Source of the DNA: Bacteroidota bacterium
GTDB lineage: Bacteria > Bacteroidota > Bacteroidia > Palsa-948
DNA length: 46,229 bases
Direction of reading: 5' to 3'
NCBI GenBank assembly: GCA_016213405.1
Contig: JACRAM010000050.1
Span: 1 to 46,229 of the forward strand
Below the pieces are notes generated by a model that was given only the letters and a program-made list of their open reading frames with translations, was not told where the DNA came from and ran no database searches. Positions within the stretch are counted from its first letter, which is position 1. Every line of letters begins with the position of its first letter. Shown here in pieces: positions 32,956 to 39,355 of the stretch. A program made the translations under genes and the position numbers.

Positions 32956-33688
32956 TAAATTTTAAAATCTGATTTAATCCTTTCAGCACTAAAAATGAAT
33001 CAGCAAAGATGCTTGAATTTTCGTTACCTGAAATGTTAAAAATCCTTTCGAAGAATTTTAAATAACCGCCTGTGAAAACGACCTTTACATCAGGATATTG
33101 TTGGAGATATCTTGCAATGATTCCGCGGACTTCTTCAGCAGTTCCATTCATTACGCCAGATAAAATTGATTCATCTGTATTTTCTCCTATGAGTTTGTCA
33201 AACTGTTTGTAGTTAAGAAGCGGAAGTTTATCCGTGAATTGATTCAGCGCTTTAAAACGCATATCAATACCGGGAGAAATTCCGCCTCCGAGATATTGAC
33301 TCTTCGCATTTACAAAATCATATTTGATACAGGTGCCGGCATCAATCGCCAGAACATTTTGATTTGGGAAAAGAAAGTTTGCTCCAACTGCACAAGCCAA
33401 TCTGTCTTTGCCGAGCGTTTGTTTTGATTGATAAATATTCTCAATAGGAATTTTTGTAGCGGCAGATAACTCAATAAAAAAATATTTTGATTTAAGAAAT
33501 CCGGAAATATCTTTATCGTGGTTTGTTACTGAAGAAAGAATCACATTTTTTACCGAAGAGTTTTTCAAAAGCAACTCTCTCAGAACATCAGTCGAAATTT
33601 TTTCAAATGAAGAAAAAGATGAAAGTTCAGCTTCGTTGAAGACGGCTGTCTTCGTGAGGGTATTTCCTATGTCAATTACTAAATTCAT
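32942..33688 (-). CDS. coaX: Type III pantothenate kinase
   Basis: First enzyme of coenzyme A synthesis; phosphorylates pantothenate. The 248-residue protein has the ASKHA phosphate-1 loop LVIDIGNTLTKTAVF at the N-terminus, the pantothenate-binding LGKDRLACAVGA near residue 93, phosphate-2 VLAIDAGTCIKYDFV with catalytic Asp, GGGISPGIDMRFKAL, and VVFTGGYLKFF. It heads the coaX-OMP-lptC-lpxD-like operon. The ATG lies about 90 bp from the oppositely oriented tRNA gene. Confidence 0.95.
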   Translation of the reverse strand: MNLVIDIGNTLTKTAVFNEAELSSFSSFEKISTDVLRELLLKNSSVKNVILSSVTNHDKDISGFLKSKYFFIELSAATKIPIENIYQSKQTLGKDRLACAVGANFLFPNQNVLAIDAGTCIKYDFVNAKSQYLGGGISPGIDMRFKALNQFTDKLPLLNYKQFDKLIGENTDESILSGVMNGTAEEVRGIIARYLQQYPDVKVVFTGGYLKFFERIFNISGNENSSIFADSFLVLKGLNQILKFNEKK

Positions 33689-33751
33689 CGGGCAAAACTA
33701 ATAAAGGAATTCCATCCGTTACAAGTTATCTCCAGATTACAGAGATTTATT

Positions 33752-33759
33752 TACATTTG
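33752..33759 (+). promoter_or_regulatory. Bacteroidota-type -7 box upstream of tRNA-Phe
   Basis: TACATTTG matches the TAnnTTTG consensus of the phylum and lies about 22 bp before the mature tRNA start. I see no clear -33 TTTG at the right distance. Confidence 0.4.
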
Positions 33760-33780
33760 CCATCCGTTTTTACAATTAAT

Positions 33781-33853
<73 letters not shown>

Positions 33854-33898
33854 CTTTTTTTTAGAAGAAACTAAAGGTTTGAGAGAGTTCTACGGGCT

Positions 33899-33937
33899 TG
33901 GGTGCGATTTTGGGTGCTAAGCTGGGTGCGATTTTCT
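33899..33937 (+). repeat. Direct repeat GGGTGCGATTTT after tRNA-Phe
   Basis: Two copies of GGGTGCGATTTT, about 25 bp apart, with GGGTGC also in between, lie 45 bp past the tRNA. They could be a remnant of an attachment region or of an integrase gene end. Nothing else supports either. Confidence 0.4.
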
Positions 33938-33959
33938 GAGCCACAATAAATAAAAACCA

Positions 33960-34673
33960 ATGGACGAAGAAGAAAAAAAAGATGTTACGAAGGAAATCTT
34001 AAAATCTTTTCACAATCAGTTTTCCGAAAATCAAAATCATCAGCAACGAATATTTCTACAATTTTTTTCAGCAATTCTTGTATCAGCAATTCCATTTGGC
34101 GTTGTCTTTGTCAATATTACAGATGAAGCGAAGTTTTGGGACGTTGCTAGGGATGATGAAGGAAAGATTATAAGCTACGCTATTAGTCACTTAATTGGCT
34201 CATGGCTGCTTATTCAAATCGCATTAATAACTCTTAGTGCCTTTACTTTAAAAATTGCGTATAGCTTTAGAAGGGATCAAAAAGTTGTTGAGAATATCAG
34301 AAAGACCGCTCTTGGCACTCCTCTTTATCAGGAAATATTTGGTAAAAAATCCTTCAGCGCAGAGCATAAAGAACATATGGGTGGAAAATCCTATGTCCCA
34401 TTGTTTTGTGCGATCTTTTGGCAGTTCTCTATTTTCCTACAGTTTGTTTCATCATTTATTTTATTTTTTAGAACGCTAAGAATTTCTTTGGAACACCTTG
34501 GTTGGGTTTTAAGTGCAATTGCAGTCACAGCAATAATTAGTATCCTGATATCATATTTTTGGAGGTATTACTATTATTTAAAATATAAAATAACAGTAGA
34601 TGGAGCGAATGCTGATGATCTGAAAGAAAAACATAAAATTAATTCTATATTTTATCGTTTTTTGGATATTTAA
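33960..34673 (+). CDS. Four-helix membrane protein of unknown function
   Basis: A 237-residue protein. It has a charged N-terminus (MDEEEKKDVTKEIL), then two membrane helices (FFSAILVSAIPFGVVFVNI and LIGSWLLIQIALITLSAFTL). A basic cytosolic loop of about 60 residues follows (RRDQKVVENIRKTA). A second pair of helices follows (FWQFSIFLQFVSSFILFF and WVLSAIAVTAIISILISYFW), then a short tail. I recognise no family. The layout, two helix pairs around a cytosolic loop, is seen in some effector-type membrane proteins of mobile elements, but there is no partner gene to support that. It converges on the coiled-coil gene. Confidence 0.7.
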   Translation: MDEEEKKDVTKEILKSFHNQFSENQNHQQRIFLQFFSAILVSAIPFGVVFVNITDEAKFWDVARDDEGKIISYAISHLIGSWLLIQIALITLSAFTLKIAYSFRRDQKVVENIRKTALGTPLYQEIFGKKSFSAEHKEHMGGKSYVPLFCAIFWQFSIFLQFVSSFILFFRTLRISLEHLGWVLSAIAVTAIISILISYFWRYYYYLKYKITVDGANADDLKEKHKINSIFYRFLDI

Positions 34674-34715
34674 AAACAATTGGGTTTGCTAGCTGGTTTT
34701 CTATTTATTTTTTAT

Positions 34716-35891
34716 TTATTCAAGGTTTCTCCTATCTTGATTGTTTGAATTAAGAATTAAAAACCGATTCAGAAGTTGAAGTTCTTTATCCAATTCATCT
34801 ATTTGGTTAGACAAATTATTTACCACATATTGTTGGTCTATTAATTGTGTTCGCTTTGTTGATTCTGCGCGCCAAAGTTTCCATCGCTGAATGTCCTCCA
34901 TTTTATCATTAGCTTGAAGATACTGACTGTATTTCATTTCACGCTTATCAAGTATCTGGTGATGTATAATTTTCGTAAGCAGAAAAATATTTGCATCATT
35001 TCTGCGAATAATTTTTTGAGTGTTGTTATCGTTCGCTTGAATTTGTGCAGAGGTAGATTCATGAATAGCACGAATTTGTTTCAATGTGGATTCTTCTATT
35101 TTTTCTAACTGCTGTTGGGTTGAATCAGTGACGGAATTTATAACCTTTAATATTTCTTTTTCACGAGCTGCAATTTGTTTATCTACAAATTCCTTATCAG
35201 CATTAATTTGTTTTTTCGTGCTCTTCTCAAGTTTATCTATTTGCTTCTGACTCGAATCAGCAACAGCAAGAATCAGTTTTTGCATTTCGTCTTTTTGTGA
35301 ATTAATCTGTCTTCCAATATTTTTCTCTAAGGCATTAATATGCGAAGCGGTAGATTCAGAAAGTGCATTAACCACCTTGTTTGTTTCTTCTTTATGAATA
35401 GATATGTGTTGTTCTACCGACTCTTTTACTGCTTGAATTTGTTCAACTGTAGATTTGGCATTAGCAGATATTAATTCACTTGTTTCTTGTTTGTGGGCTT
35501 TAATTTCTTCACCAACAGAATTTTTCAATGCATGGATATAGGAAGATGTTGATTCTTCAATTTTTACTATGTGTTTATTGGTAGTTTGATGAAGTGTTTC
35601 AATCAATTTTTGGGTTTCCTGTCGGTTTGCTTCTATTTGCTTCTGTGATAATTCTTGTATGGCAGATAATTTTTTTTCTGTTGATTTAGCTTGCCTTTCG
35701 AGATTATACATTCCTAAGGAAAATGCAGTACAAATGGTAAAAAGTATTCCTCCTGTTTTTGTGAATTCAGGAAGCCAAGTCGAAGATTCAGGAATATTCC
35801 AATAATGGCAAATAATAGTTATATAAGTCCCGATTAAAGCCACAAAAATTATGAGCAAACATTTCCATTTATTAAAAGATGAGGGTTTCAT
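34716..35891 (-). CDS. Membrane-anchored long hendecad coiled-coil protein
   Basis: A 391-residue protein. Two N-terminal membrane segments (CLLIIFVALIGTYITIICHYW and GILFTICTAFSLGMYNL) are followed by about 200 residues of continuous helix built on an 11-residue period. A 33-residue super-repeat is clear in blocks beginning STSSYI, STVEQI, STASHI and SSQKQI. A final helical region (about 300-391) is rich in charged residues. Hendecads usually give straight or right-handed coiled coils. It lacks any enzyme motif. It may be a membrane-tethered tether or scaffold; that is inference. Confidence 0.75.
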   Translation of the reverse strand: MKPSSFNKWKCLLIIFVALIGTYITIICHYWNIPESSTWLPEFTKTGGILFTICTAFSLGMYNLERQAKSTEKKLSAIQELSQKQIEANRQETQKLIETLHQTTNKHIVKIEESTSSYIHALKNSVGEEIKAHKQETSELISANAKSTVEQIQAVKESVEQHISIHKEETNKVVNALSESTASHINALEKNIGRQINSQKDEMQKLILAVADSSQKQIDKLEKSTKKQINADKEFVDKQIAAREKEILKVINSVTDSTQQQLEKIEESTLKQIRAIHESTSAQIQANDNNTQKIIRRNDANIFLLTKIIHHQILDKREMKYSQYLQANDKMEDIQRWKLWRAESTKRTQLIDQQYVVNNLSNQIDELDKELQLLNRFLILNSNNQDRRNLE

Positions 35892-35957
35892 AAATAGAAC
35901 ATTTTAAATGGTTGTTATAAAGATGACGATAAAATCAAAATTGGTTGCCTCAACCCC

Positions 35958-35986
35958 TTGACTTCCTCCCCTCCCCAAGCCATCAT
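35958..35986 (+). promoter_or_regulatory. Cassette promoter A
   Basis: TTGACT at 35,958 and CATCAT at 35,981, 17 nt apart. This is the weakest member of the shared family and precedes the ArdC-like protease gene. The nearby ATG at 35,992 would lie only 6 nt after the box, so I prefer the ATG at 36,022. Confidence 0.45.
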
Positions 35987-36021
35987 CCCACATGGTTATT
36001 GTTCTTTCAAAACAATTCTTT

Positions 36022-36690
36022 ATGGAAACAAGAAAAAGACTCCGGGAAATTTACCTTGTTGTCACAAACCGTATCATTGCCCTATTGCAAAGAGATTCCG
36101 TTCTCGTCTTTGAAAAAAGCTGGAAACGAACCGCGCTTGTAAAATCAAGAAACAGAAAACAACAGCGAATAATTTTCCAAGACAAAATCCCACTTACATC
36201 AAAATCAAAAAGGAGAATTCCTGCCTGCGATGCTGTTTTAAAAAAAATGTATCTGCCGCCTGATGTCAGGAAAAGCAGCAGCAAGCCGGAGTATTGCGTG
36301 GTTTCAGACAGCATTTTTCTTCCATCAATCCGATGCTTTCGGGACTTGGATTCATATTATGAATCCCTTTTCCATGAATTGATTCATGCCACGGGGCATC
36401 CCATGCGGTTAAACAGAAAGGAGTCTTACGACTTTCGTTCTGAAAAATCTGTCTGTATAGAAGAAATAATAGCGGAAATTGGTTCCTGCTATCTGAAATA
36501 CTATACGGGCATCGGAGAAAAGTATTTTAAAAACAGCGTGGCATACATTCAGGACTGGCTGAATGGCTTTTATTACGACAAGCGTTTAATTCTTTATGCC
36601 TGCAAAAAAGCACAAGATGCCGTGAATTATGTTCTCGTAACAGGCGCAAGGCAAAATGAAACAAGACATGAGCGAAAAATCATCGAGTGA
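36022..36690 (+). CDS. ArdC-like zincin (metallopeptidase half intact)
   Basis: A 222-residue protein. The C-terminal half fits the ArdC/polyvalent zincin domain. It has the HExxH site in SLFHELIHATGHPMRL near residue 120, and then EEIIAEIGSCYLKYY supplying the third acidic ligand. The tail is AYIQDWLNGFYYDKRLILYACKKAQDAVNYVL. The N-terminal half keeps only the first helix of the ssDNA-binding domain (REIYLVVTNRIIALLQRD) and is otherwise shortened and changed. ArdC proteins protect incoming DNA from restriction. It overlaps the next gene by 35 bp. Compare the gene at 37,028, which shows the opposite pattern. Confidence 0.8.
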   Translation: METRKRLREIYLVVTNRIIALLQRDSVLVFEKSWKRTALVKSRNRKQQRIIFQDKIPLTSKSKRRIPACDAVLKKMYLPPDVRKSSSKPEYCVVSDSIFLPSIRCFRDLDSYYESLFHELIHATGHPMRLNRKESYDFRSEKSVCIEEIIAEIGSCYLKYYTGIGEKYFKNSVAYIQDWLNGFYYDKRLILYACKKAQDAVNYVLVTGARQNETRHERKIIE

Positions 36691-36883
36691 AAAATTTATC
36701 AGGCGGAATCTCAAGGTATATTACGGGCAGTATGCTCACGACAGCAAACAACATCCGGTAATACGCCTTGGCGGAAAATATCTCCAGGCGCTTTTTAATT
36801 TTAATGTGGGAGATACCATCGAGGTAAGCATGCATAGCGGAGAAATCAGGATTCGCAAAATCGGTGCACCGTGTGGTAAATAA
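36656..36883 (+). CDS. SymE/AbrB-like small protein
   Basis: A 75-residue protein. Residues about 15-72 fit the SymE toxin/AbrB-like fold: FIRRNLKVYYGQYAHD, PVIRLGGKYLQALFNFNVGDTIEV and GEIRIRKIG (family pattern: P-x-I-R-L-x-G-K-W-L ... G-x-x-V/I-x-V). SymE of E. coli is an SOS-induced RNA-cleaving or nucleoid-acting toxin, and related proteins occur beside restriction genes. It overlaps the ArdC-like gene by 35 bp, so it probably depends on its transcript. The second ATG (36,668) is an alternative start. Confidence 0.75.
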   Translation: MKQDMSEKSSSEKFIRRNLKVYYGQYAHDSKQHPVIRLGGKYLQALFNFNVGDTIEVSMHSGEIRIRKIGAPCGK

Positions 36884-36896
36884 AGCGGCAATGTCA

Positions 36897-36922
36897 CCCC
36901 GACCATCGTGTCGGGGTTTTTT
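36897..36922 (+). terminator. Terminator of cassette A
   Basis: CCCCGAC, loop CATCGT, GTCGGGG, then six T. It has the same loop as the terminator at 37,784, with a paired C-G/T-A change in the stem. Confidence 0.9.
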
Positions 36923-36965
36923 AATTGACTGTAATAGTTTTTTGTTTCTTCTTATCCATTCCCTA

Positions 36966-36993
36966 TTGTCTTTTTTCGTGCTGACGCTATCAT
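36966..36993 (+). promoter_or_regulatory. Cassette promoter B
   Basis: TTGTCT at 36,966, 16 nt, then TATCAT at 36,988 (TTG to TA is 19 nt), within CTATTG ... ACGCTATCATGC. It precedes the ArdC N-terminal-domain gene by about 35 nt. Confidence 0.7.
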
Positions 36994-37027
36994 GCTTTCA
37001 AACTGTTCTTAAAAACATAATATACCA

Positions 37028-37789
37028 ATGGAACTAACTACTTCAAATAACAAAGATGTTTACCAAATTATCACGAATGAAATTATCACTCTTCTGAAAA
37101 AGGACATTATCCCTTGGAGAAGATTCTGGGTCAACAGAAATTTTCCGGTGAATCTTATTACCAAGAAACCTTACCGGGCTGTAAATTTTTTTCTTCTGGA
37201 TTCCCTGAAATATTATGAAAATTATTATCTCACCCGCAGGCAGATAAATGAAATAGGCGCACAGGTAGAAGAAGGCAAGAATCCTTATCCGGTTGTTTTC
37301 CAAAAGAAAACCGGGCTCTGCCTTAGTTATGTGTTCAATGTAAATCAATGTGCTGGTCTTCCTGCTGGCATAGTTCCTCCGGAAACCGAGAGCCGGAGAA
37401 TGATTTATTCCTGCGGTGTTATTATCCGGAATCCACGTAGCAGACAAGAATACTGCTATGATGGTAATAGCCTCAATGTTGTTTGGGGTGACCCGCTCGA
37501 CTGTGTGCGTGTAGATTTCCCATCGCGATTGCGCATTCTGCCTCGGAATGAGAAAGAAGAAATTCAATGGGACAATTTTTCCCTTGAAGAAATGACAGCG
37601 GAAATTACTTCCGGTTATCTGAAATCACTTGCCGGTGTGGAGGCACAGCGATGCGTAAATGACTCTGCATACATATCTGCATGGATAAGAAAACTTGAGA
37701 GCGATAAGCATTTTATTATCCGTGCCGGCTTTCAAGCCCAGAAAGCAGTTGATGTTATCTTCGGAAAAAAGACCCGGGAACCACCCTGA
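37028..37789 (+). CDS. ArdC-like protein with intact ssDNA-binding domain, zincin site lost
   Basis: A 253-residue protein. Residues 8-100 fit the ArdC N-terminal ssDNA-binding domain closely: VYQIITNEIITLLKKDIIPWRRFW, PVNLITKKPYRAVNFFLL, YLTRRQINEIGAQVEEGKNPYPVVFQKK. The C-terminal half follows the zincin domain layout (SLEEMTAEITSGYLKS, then AYISAWIRKLESDKHFIIRAGFQAQKAVDVIF). No HExxH is present, so peptidase activity is not expected. It is the mirror image of the gene at 36,022. Its TGA stop lies within the stem of the following terminator. Confidence 0.82.
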   Translation: MELTTSNNKDVYQIITNEIITLLKKDIIPWRRFWVNRNFPVNLITKKPYRAVNFFLLDSLKYYENYYLTRRQINEIGAQVEEGKNPYPVVFQKKTGLCLSYVFNVNQCAGLPAGIVPPETESRRMIYSCGVIIRNPRSRQEYCYDGNSLNVVWGDPLDCVRVDFPSRLRILPRNEKEEIQWDNFSLEEMTAEITSGYLKSLAGVEAQRCVNDSAYISAWIRKLESDKHFIIRAGFQAQKAVDVIFGKKTREPP

Positions 37790-37808
37790 CCATCGTGTCA
37801 GGGTTTTT
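37784..37808 (+). terminator. Terminator of cassette B
   Basis: CCCTGAC, loop CATCGT, GTCAGGG, then five T. The stop codon of the upstream gene is inside the left arm. Confidence 0.9.
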
Positions 37809-37851
37809 ATTTGACTGCACACTCTTTTTATTTCCCCGCATCATTTCCCTA

Positions 37852-37879
37852 TTGCATTTCTTCCCCGCCACGCTATCAT
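37852..37879 (+). promoter_or_regulatory. Cassette promoter C
   Basis: TTGCAT at 37,852, 16 nt, then TATCAT at 37,874. The surrounding CTATTGCATTTCTTCC and CCACGCTATCATGCC closely match promoters B and E. The box overlaps an ATG at 37,878, which therefore cannot be the start of the downstream gene. Confidence 0.7.
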
Positions 37880-37925
37880 GCCATCGGCTCGTTCATTCAA
37901 AACAATAATCCTAATTCCTTTTCCC

Positions 37926-38636
37926 ATGATATCACTTTTCAAACGTGATTTTAACGAAGCGTCCAAAGGAAAAAATCCGGTTGACGTCTTCGATGATTTC
38001 CTGACCGTTACAATGGCGGTTTTTACCAAAAAGCCCAATACGGGTTTGCTTTATTATGCCGAAGAGTTCGAAAAAATTGCCAAAGAGTACAAAGAGCGCG
38101 GAACCTTTGAAACACTGATGAAACTTCCCTATCATTTCTTTTTTTATGAGCGTGCCGGTTTCGAAGGAATTGATTTGCTTGGCGAATTCTACATGCAGGA
38201 AATAGCAAGTCGCAGCAGTTACAGGTATTTTATTCCCTATCAATTATGCGTTGGGATGACCGAGGAGTTCAGCTCCGAAGCGACTCATCCGGCATGCATA
38301 CTTGATACAGCCGTTGAAAGCGGACGGCTCCTGCTTGCTTTTGCAAAGAACGCTCCCAAAGTAAAGCATCGGTATTATGGCATTGAGATAGACCCGCTCT
38401 GCGCGAAGATGGCTGCCCTAAATATGTTCATTCACGATATGCCTGGAGAAGTAATACTTGCCGATAATTTCGAGCCGGATAATTTCAAAACAGGTTATCG
38501 CATTAATCTTTGCCCTGCAGGTATATTCAGTGTTCCGGAAAAAGAGAAATCCCAGCTTTGGCACATGTACAAAAACGTCTTTTCAAAAAAGAAAGTGGAT
38601 GGTTCTTTATCGCAGAGCAGATTGTTGTTCTTTTAA
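37926..38636 (+). CDS. Methylase-like SAM-binding protein without catalytic motif
   Basis: A 236-residue protein from the ATG at 37,926. It resembles the core of N6-adenine DNA methylases (HsdM type): QLCVGMTEEFS, SAM-binding motif I as ILDTAVESGRLLLAFA near residue 120, and motif II/III as YYGIEIDPLCAKMAALNMFIHDM then GEVILADNF. The catalytic NPPF/Y tetrapeptide expected shortly afterwards is absent; the chain reads GYRINLCPAGIFSVPEKEK. It probably binds DNA or SAM without methylating, or is decaying. The frame is intact, which argues for use. Confidence 0.72.
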   Translation: MISLFKRDFNEASKGKNPVDVFDDFLTVTMAVFTKKPNTGLLYYAEEFEKIAKEYKERGTFETLMKLPYHFFFYERAGFEGIDLLGEFYMQEIASRSSYRYFIPYQLCVGMTEEFSSEATHPACILDTAVESGRLLLAFAKNAPKVKHRYYGIEIDPLCAKMAALNMFIHDMPGEVILADNFEPDNFKTGYRINLCPAGIFSVPEKEKSQLWHMYKNVFSKKKVDGSLSQSRLLFF

Positions 38637-38641
38637 ACTTA

Positions 38642-38667
38642 CCTCTCCCATTAACGGAGGGGTTTTT
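38642..38667 (+). terminator. Terminator of cassette C
   Basis: CCTCTCC, loop CATTAAC, GGAGGGG, then five T and ATTTGCC. One G-T pair is needed. Confidence 0.85.
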
Positions 38668-38679
38668 ATTTGCCACCTC

Positions 38680-38707
38680 TTGACTTCTGTCTTTCGGGAG
38701 TTATCAT
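38680..38707 (+). promoter_or_regulatory. Cassette promoter D
   Basis: TTGACT at 38,680, 16 nt, then TATCAT at 38,702 within GTTATCATGCC. It precedes the next cassette gene by 30 nt. Confidence 0.7.
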
Positions 38708-38736
38708 GCCAGAAACGTTCATTAAAAATATTTACT

Positions 38737-39204
38737 ATGACAAAAGAAAAAACAGAAAAACAAAAATCGCTTACGCCACGCGAAGCCGCGCAGGATTTTA
38801 TTCGCCCTTATGTTTTAAAAAGTGATACTATGCCCCTTCATCCTTCCGCCAAACTACGCCATGAAACAAAAAATTATTCGGCACATATTGAAGAAACGGG
38901 AAACGTGGTAATCACAAAACTTTATGGCGAAGCCATTGAAGAAAAATTTTCACTGAAAGAAATCATGAATGATGTTACCCTTGAGTTTATCTATGGAAAA
39001 GGAATGACAAACTTTACCGCTCCCACTGCAAAAGAAGCGTATGCGCTACGAGAGAAAGAAATAAAGTTACTGCTCAAGGAACTAAAAGTGAAATTAAAAA
39101 AGCACAGGAAGGATTTCAAAAATTATACTTCCAACTGGGGATATGTAGGAGATTTGGGTCATATCAGCAGCAAGTTGAAAGAAATTGTTTTGTTCCTTCA
39201 CTAA
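38737..39204 (+). CDS. Hypothetical cassette protein
   Basis: A 155-residue protein from the ATG at 38,737. A much longer frame beginning at 38,458 would overlap the previous gene, its terminator and promoter D, so I reject that start. The N-terminus is polar (MTKEKTEKQKSLTPREAAQDFI), the middle suggests a beta-hairpin (NYSAHIEETGNVVITKLYG), and the C-terminal part is a long basic helix (REKEIKLLLKELKVKLKKHRKDFK). I recognise no family. It is carried by promoter D and is followed directly by promoter F. Confidence 0.7.
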   Translation: MTKEKTEKQKSLTPREAAQDFIRPYVLKSDTMPLHPSAKLRHETKNYSAHIEETGNVVITKLYGEAIEEKFSLKEIMNDVTLEFIYGKGMTNFTAPTAKEAYALREKEIKLLLKELKVKLKKHRKDFKNYTSNWGYVGDLGHISSKLKEIVLFLH

Positions 39205-39209
39205 GAAGC

Positions 39210-39238
39210 TTGACTTCTCTTGTGCGCCAAGTTATGTG
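39210..39238 (+). promoter_or_regulatory. Cassette promoter F, ahead of the structured RNA
   Basis: TTGACT at 39,210 and TATGTG at 39,233. It starts 5 bp after the previous stop codon. The expected transcription start, about 7 nt past the box, coincides with the first base pair of the predicted RNA structure. Confidence 0.6.
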
Positions 39239-39243
39239 GTATA

Positions 39244-39343
39244 TAGGGTGGCTTGTGATTCTTTTTCATAAGAACCAATCCCTACCCCAACTGCCGAAAG
39301 GCAGAGCCCGTATGGAACTTATTATTCCAGCGGGCTGTTTTTT
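39244..39343 (+). ncRNA. Candidate structured small RNA cassette
   Basis: Three consecutive stem-loops with no convincing ORF. Stem 1 has TAGGG (39,244-39,248) with CCCTA (39,280-39,284), TGG with CCA, and CTTGTGA (39,252-39,258) with TCATAAG (39,266-39,272). Stem 2 is CTGCC, GAAA loop, GGCAG (39,291-39,304). Stem 3 is AGCCCG, TGGAA with TTCCA, and CGGGCT (39,305-39,336), followed by six T, and is an intrinsic terminator. Promoter F lies directly upstream. I do not recognise it as 6S, tmRNA, a riboswitch or SRP RNA. A small regulator of the cassette genes or of the host is possible; this is inference. Confidence 0.6.
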
Positions 39344-39355
39344 ATTAGATGTGAA

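Noticed and set aside
37043-37567. Minus-strand open frame over the ArdC-like gene
   Set aside because: Antisense to a gene with clear ArdC motifs, its own promoter and terminator.
38458-38736. Long N-terminal extension of the cassette D protein
   Set aside because: It would run through the previous gene's end, a terminator and the promoter; the extra residues are Cys- and Phe-rich nonsense.
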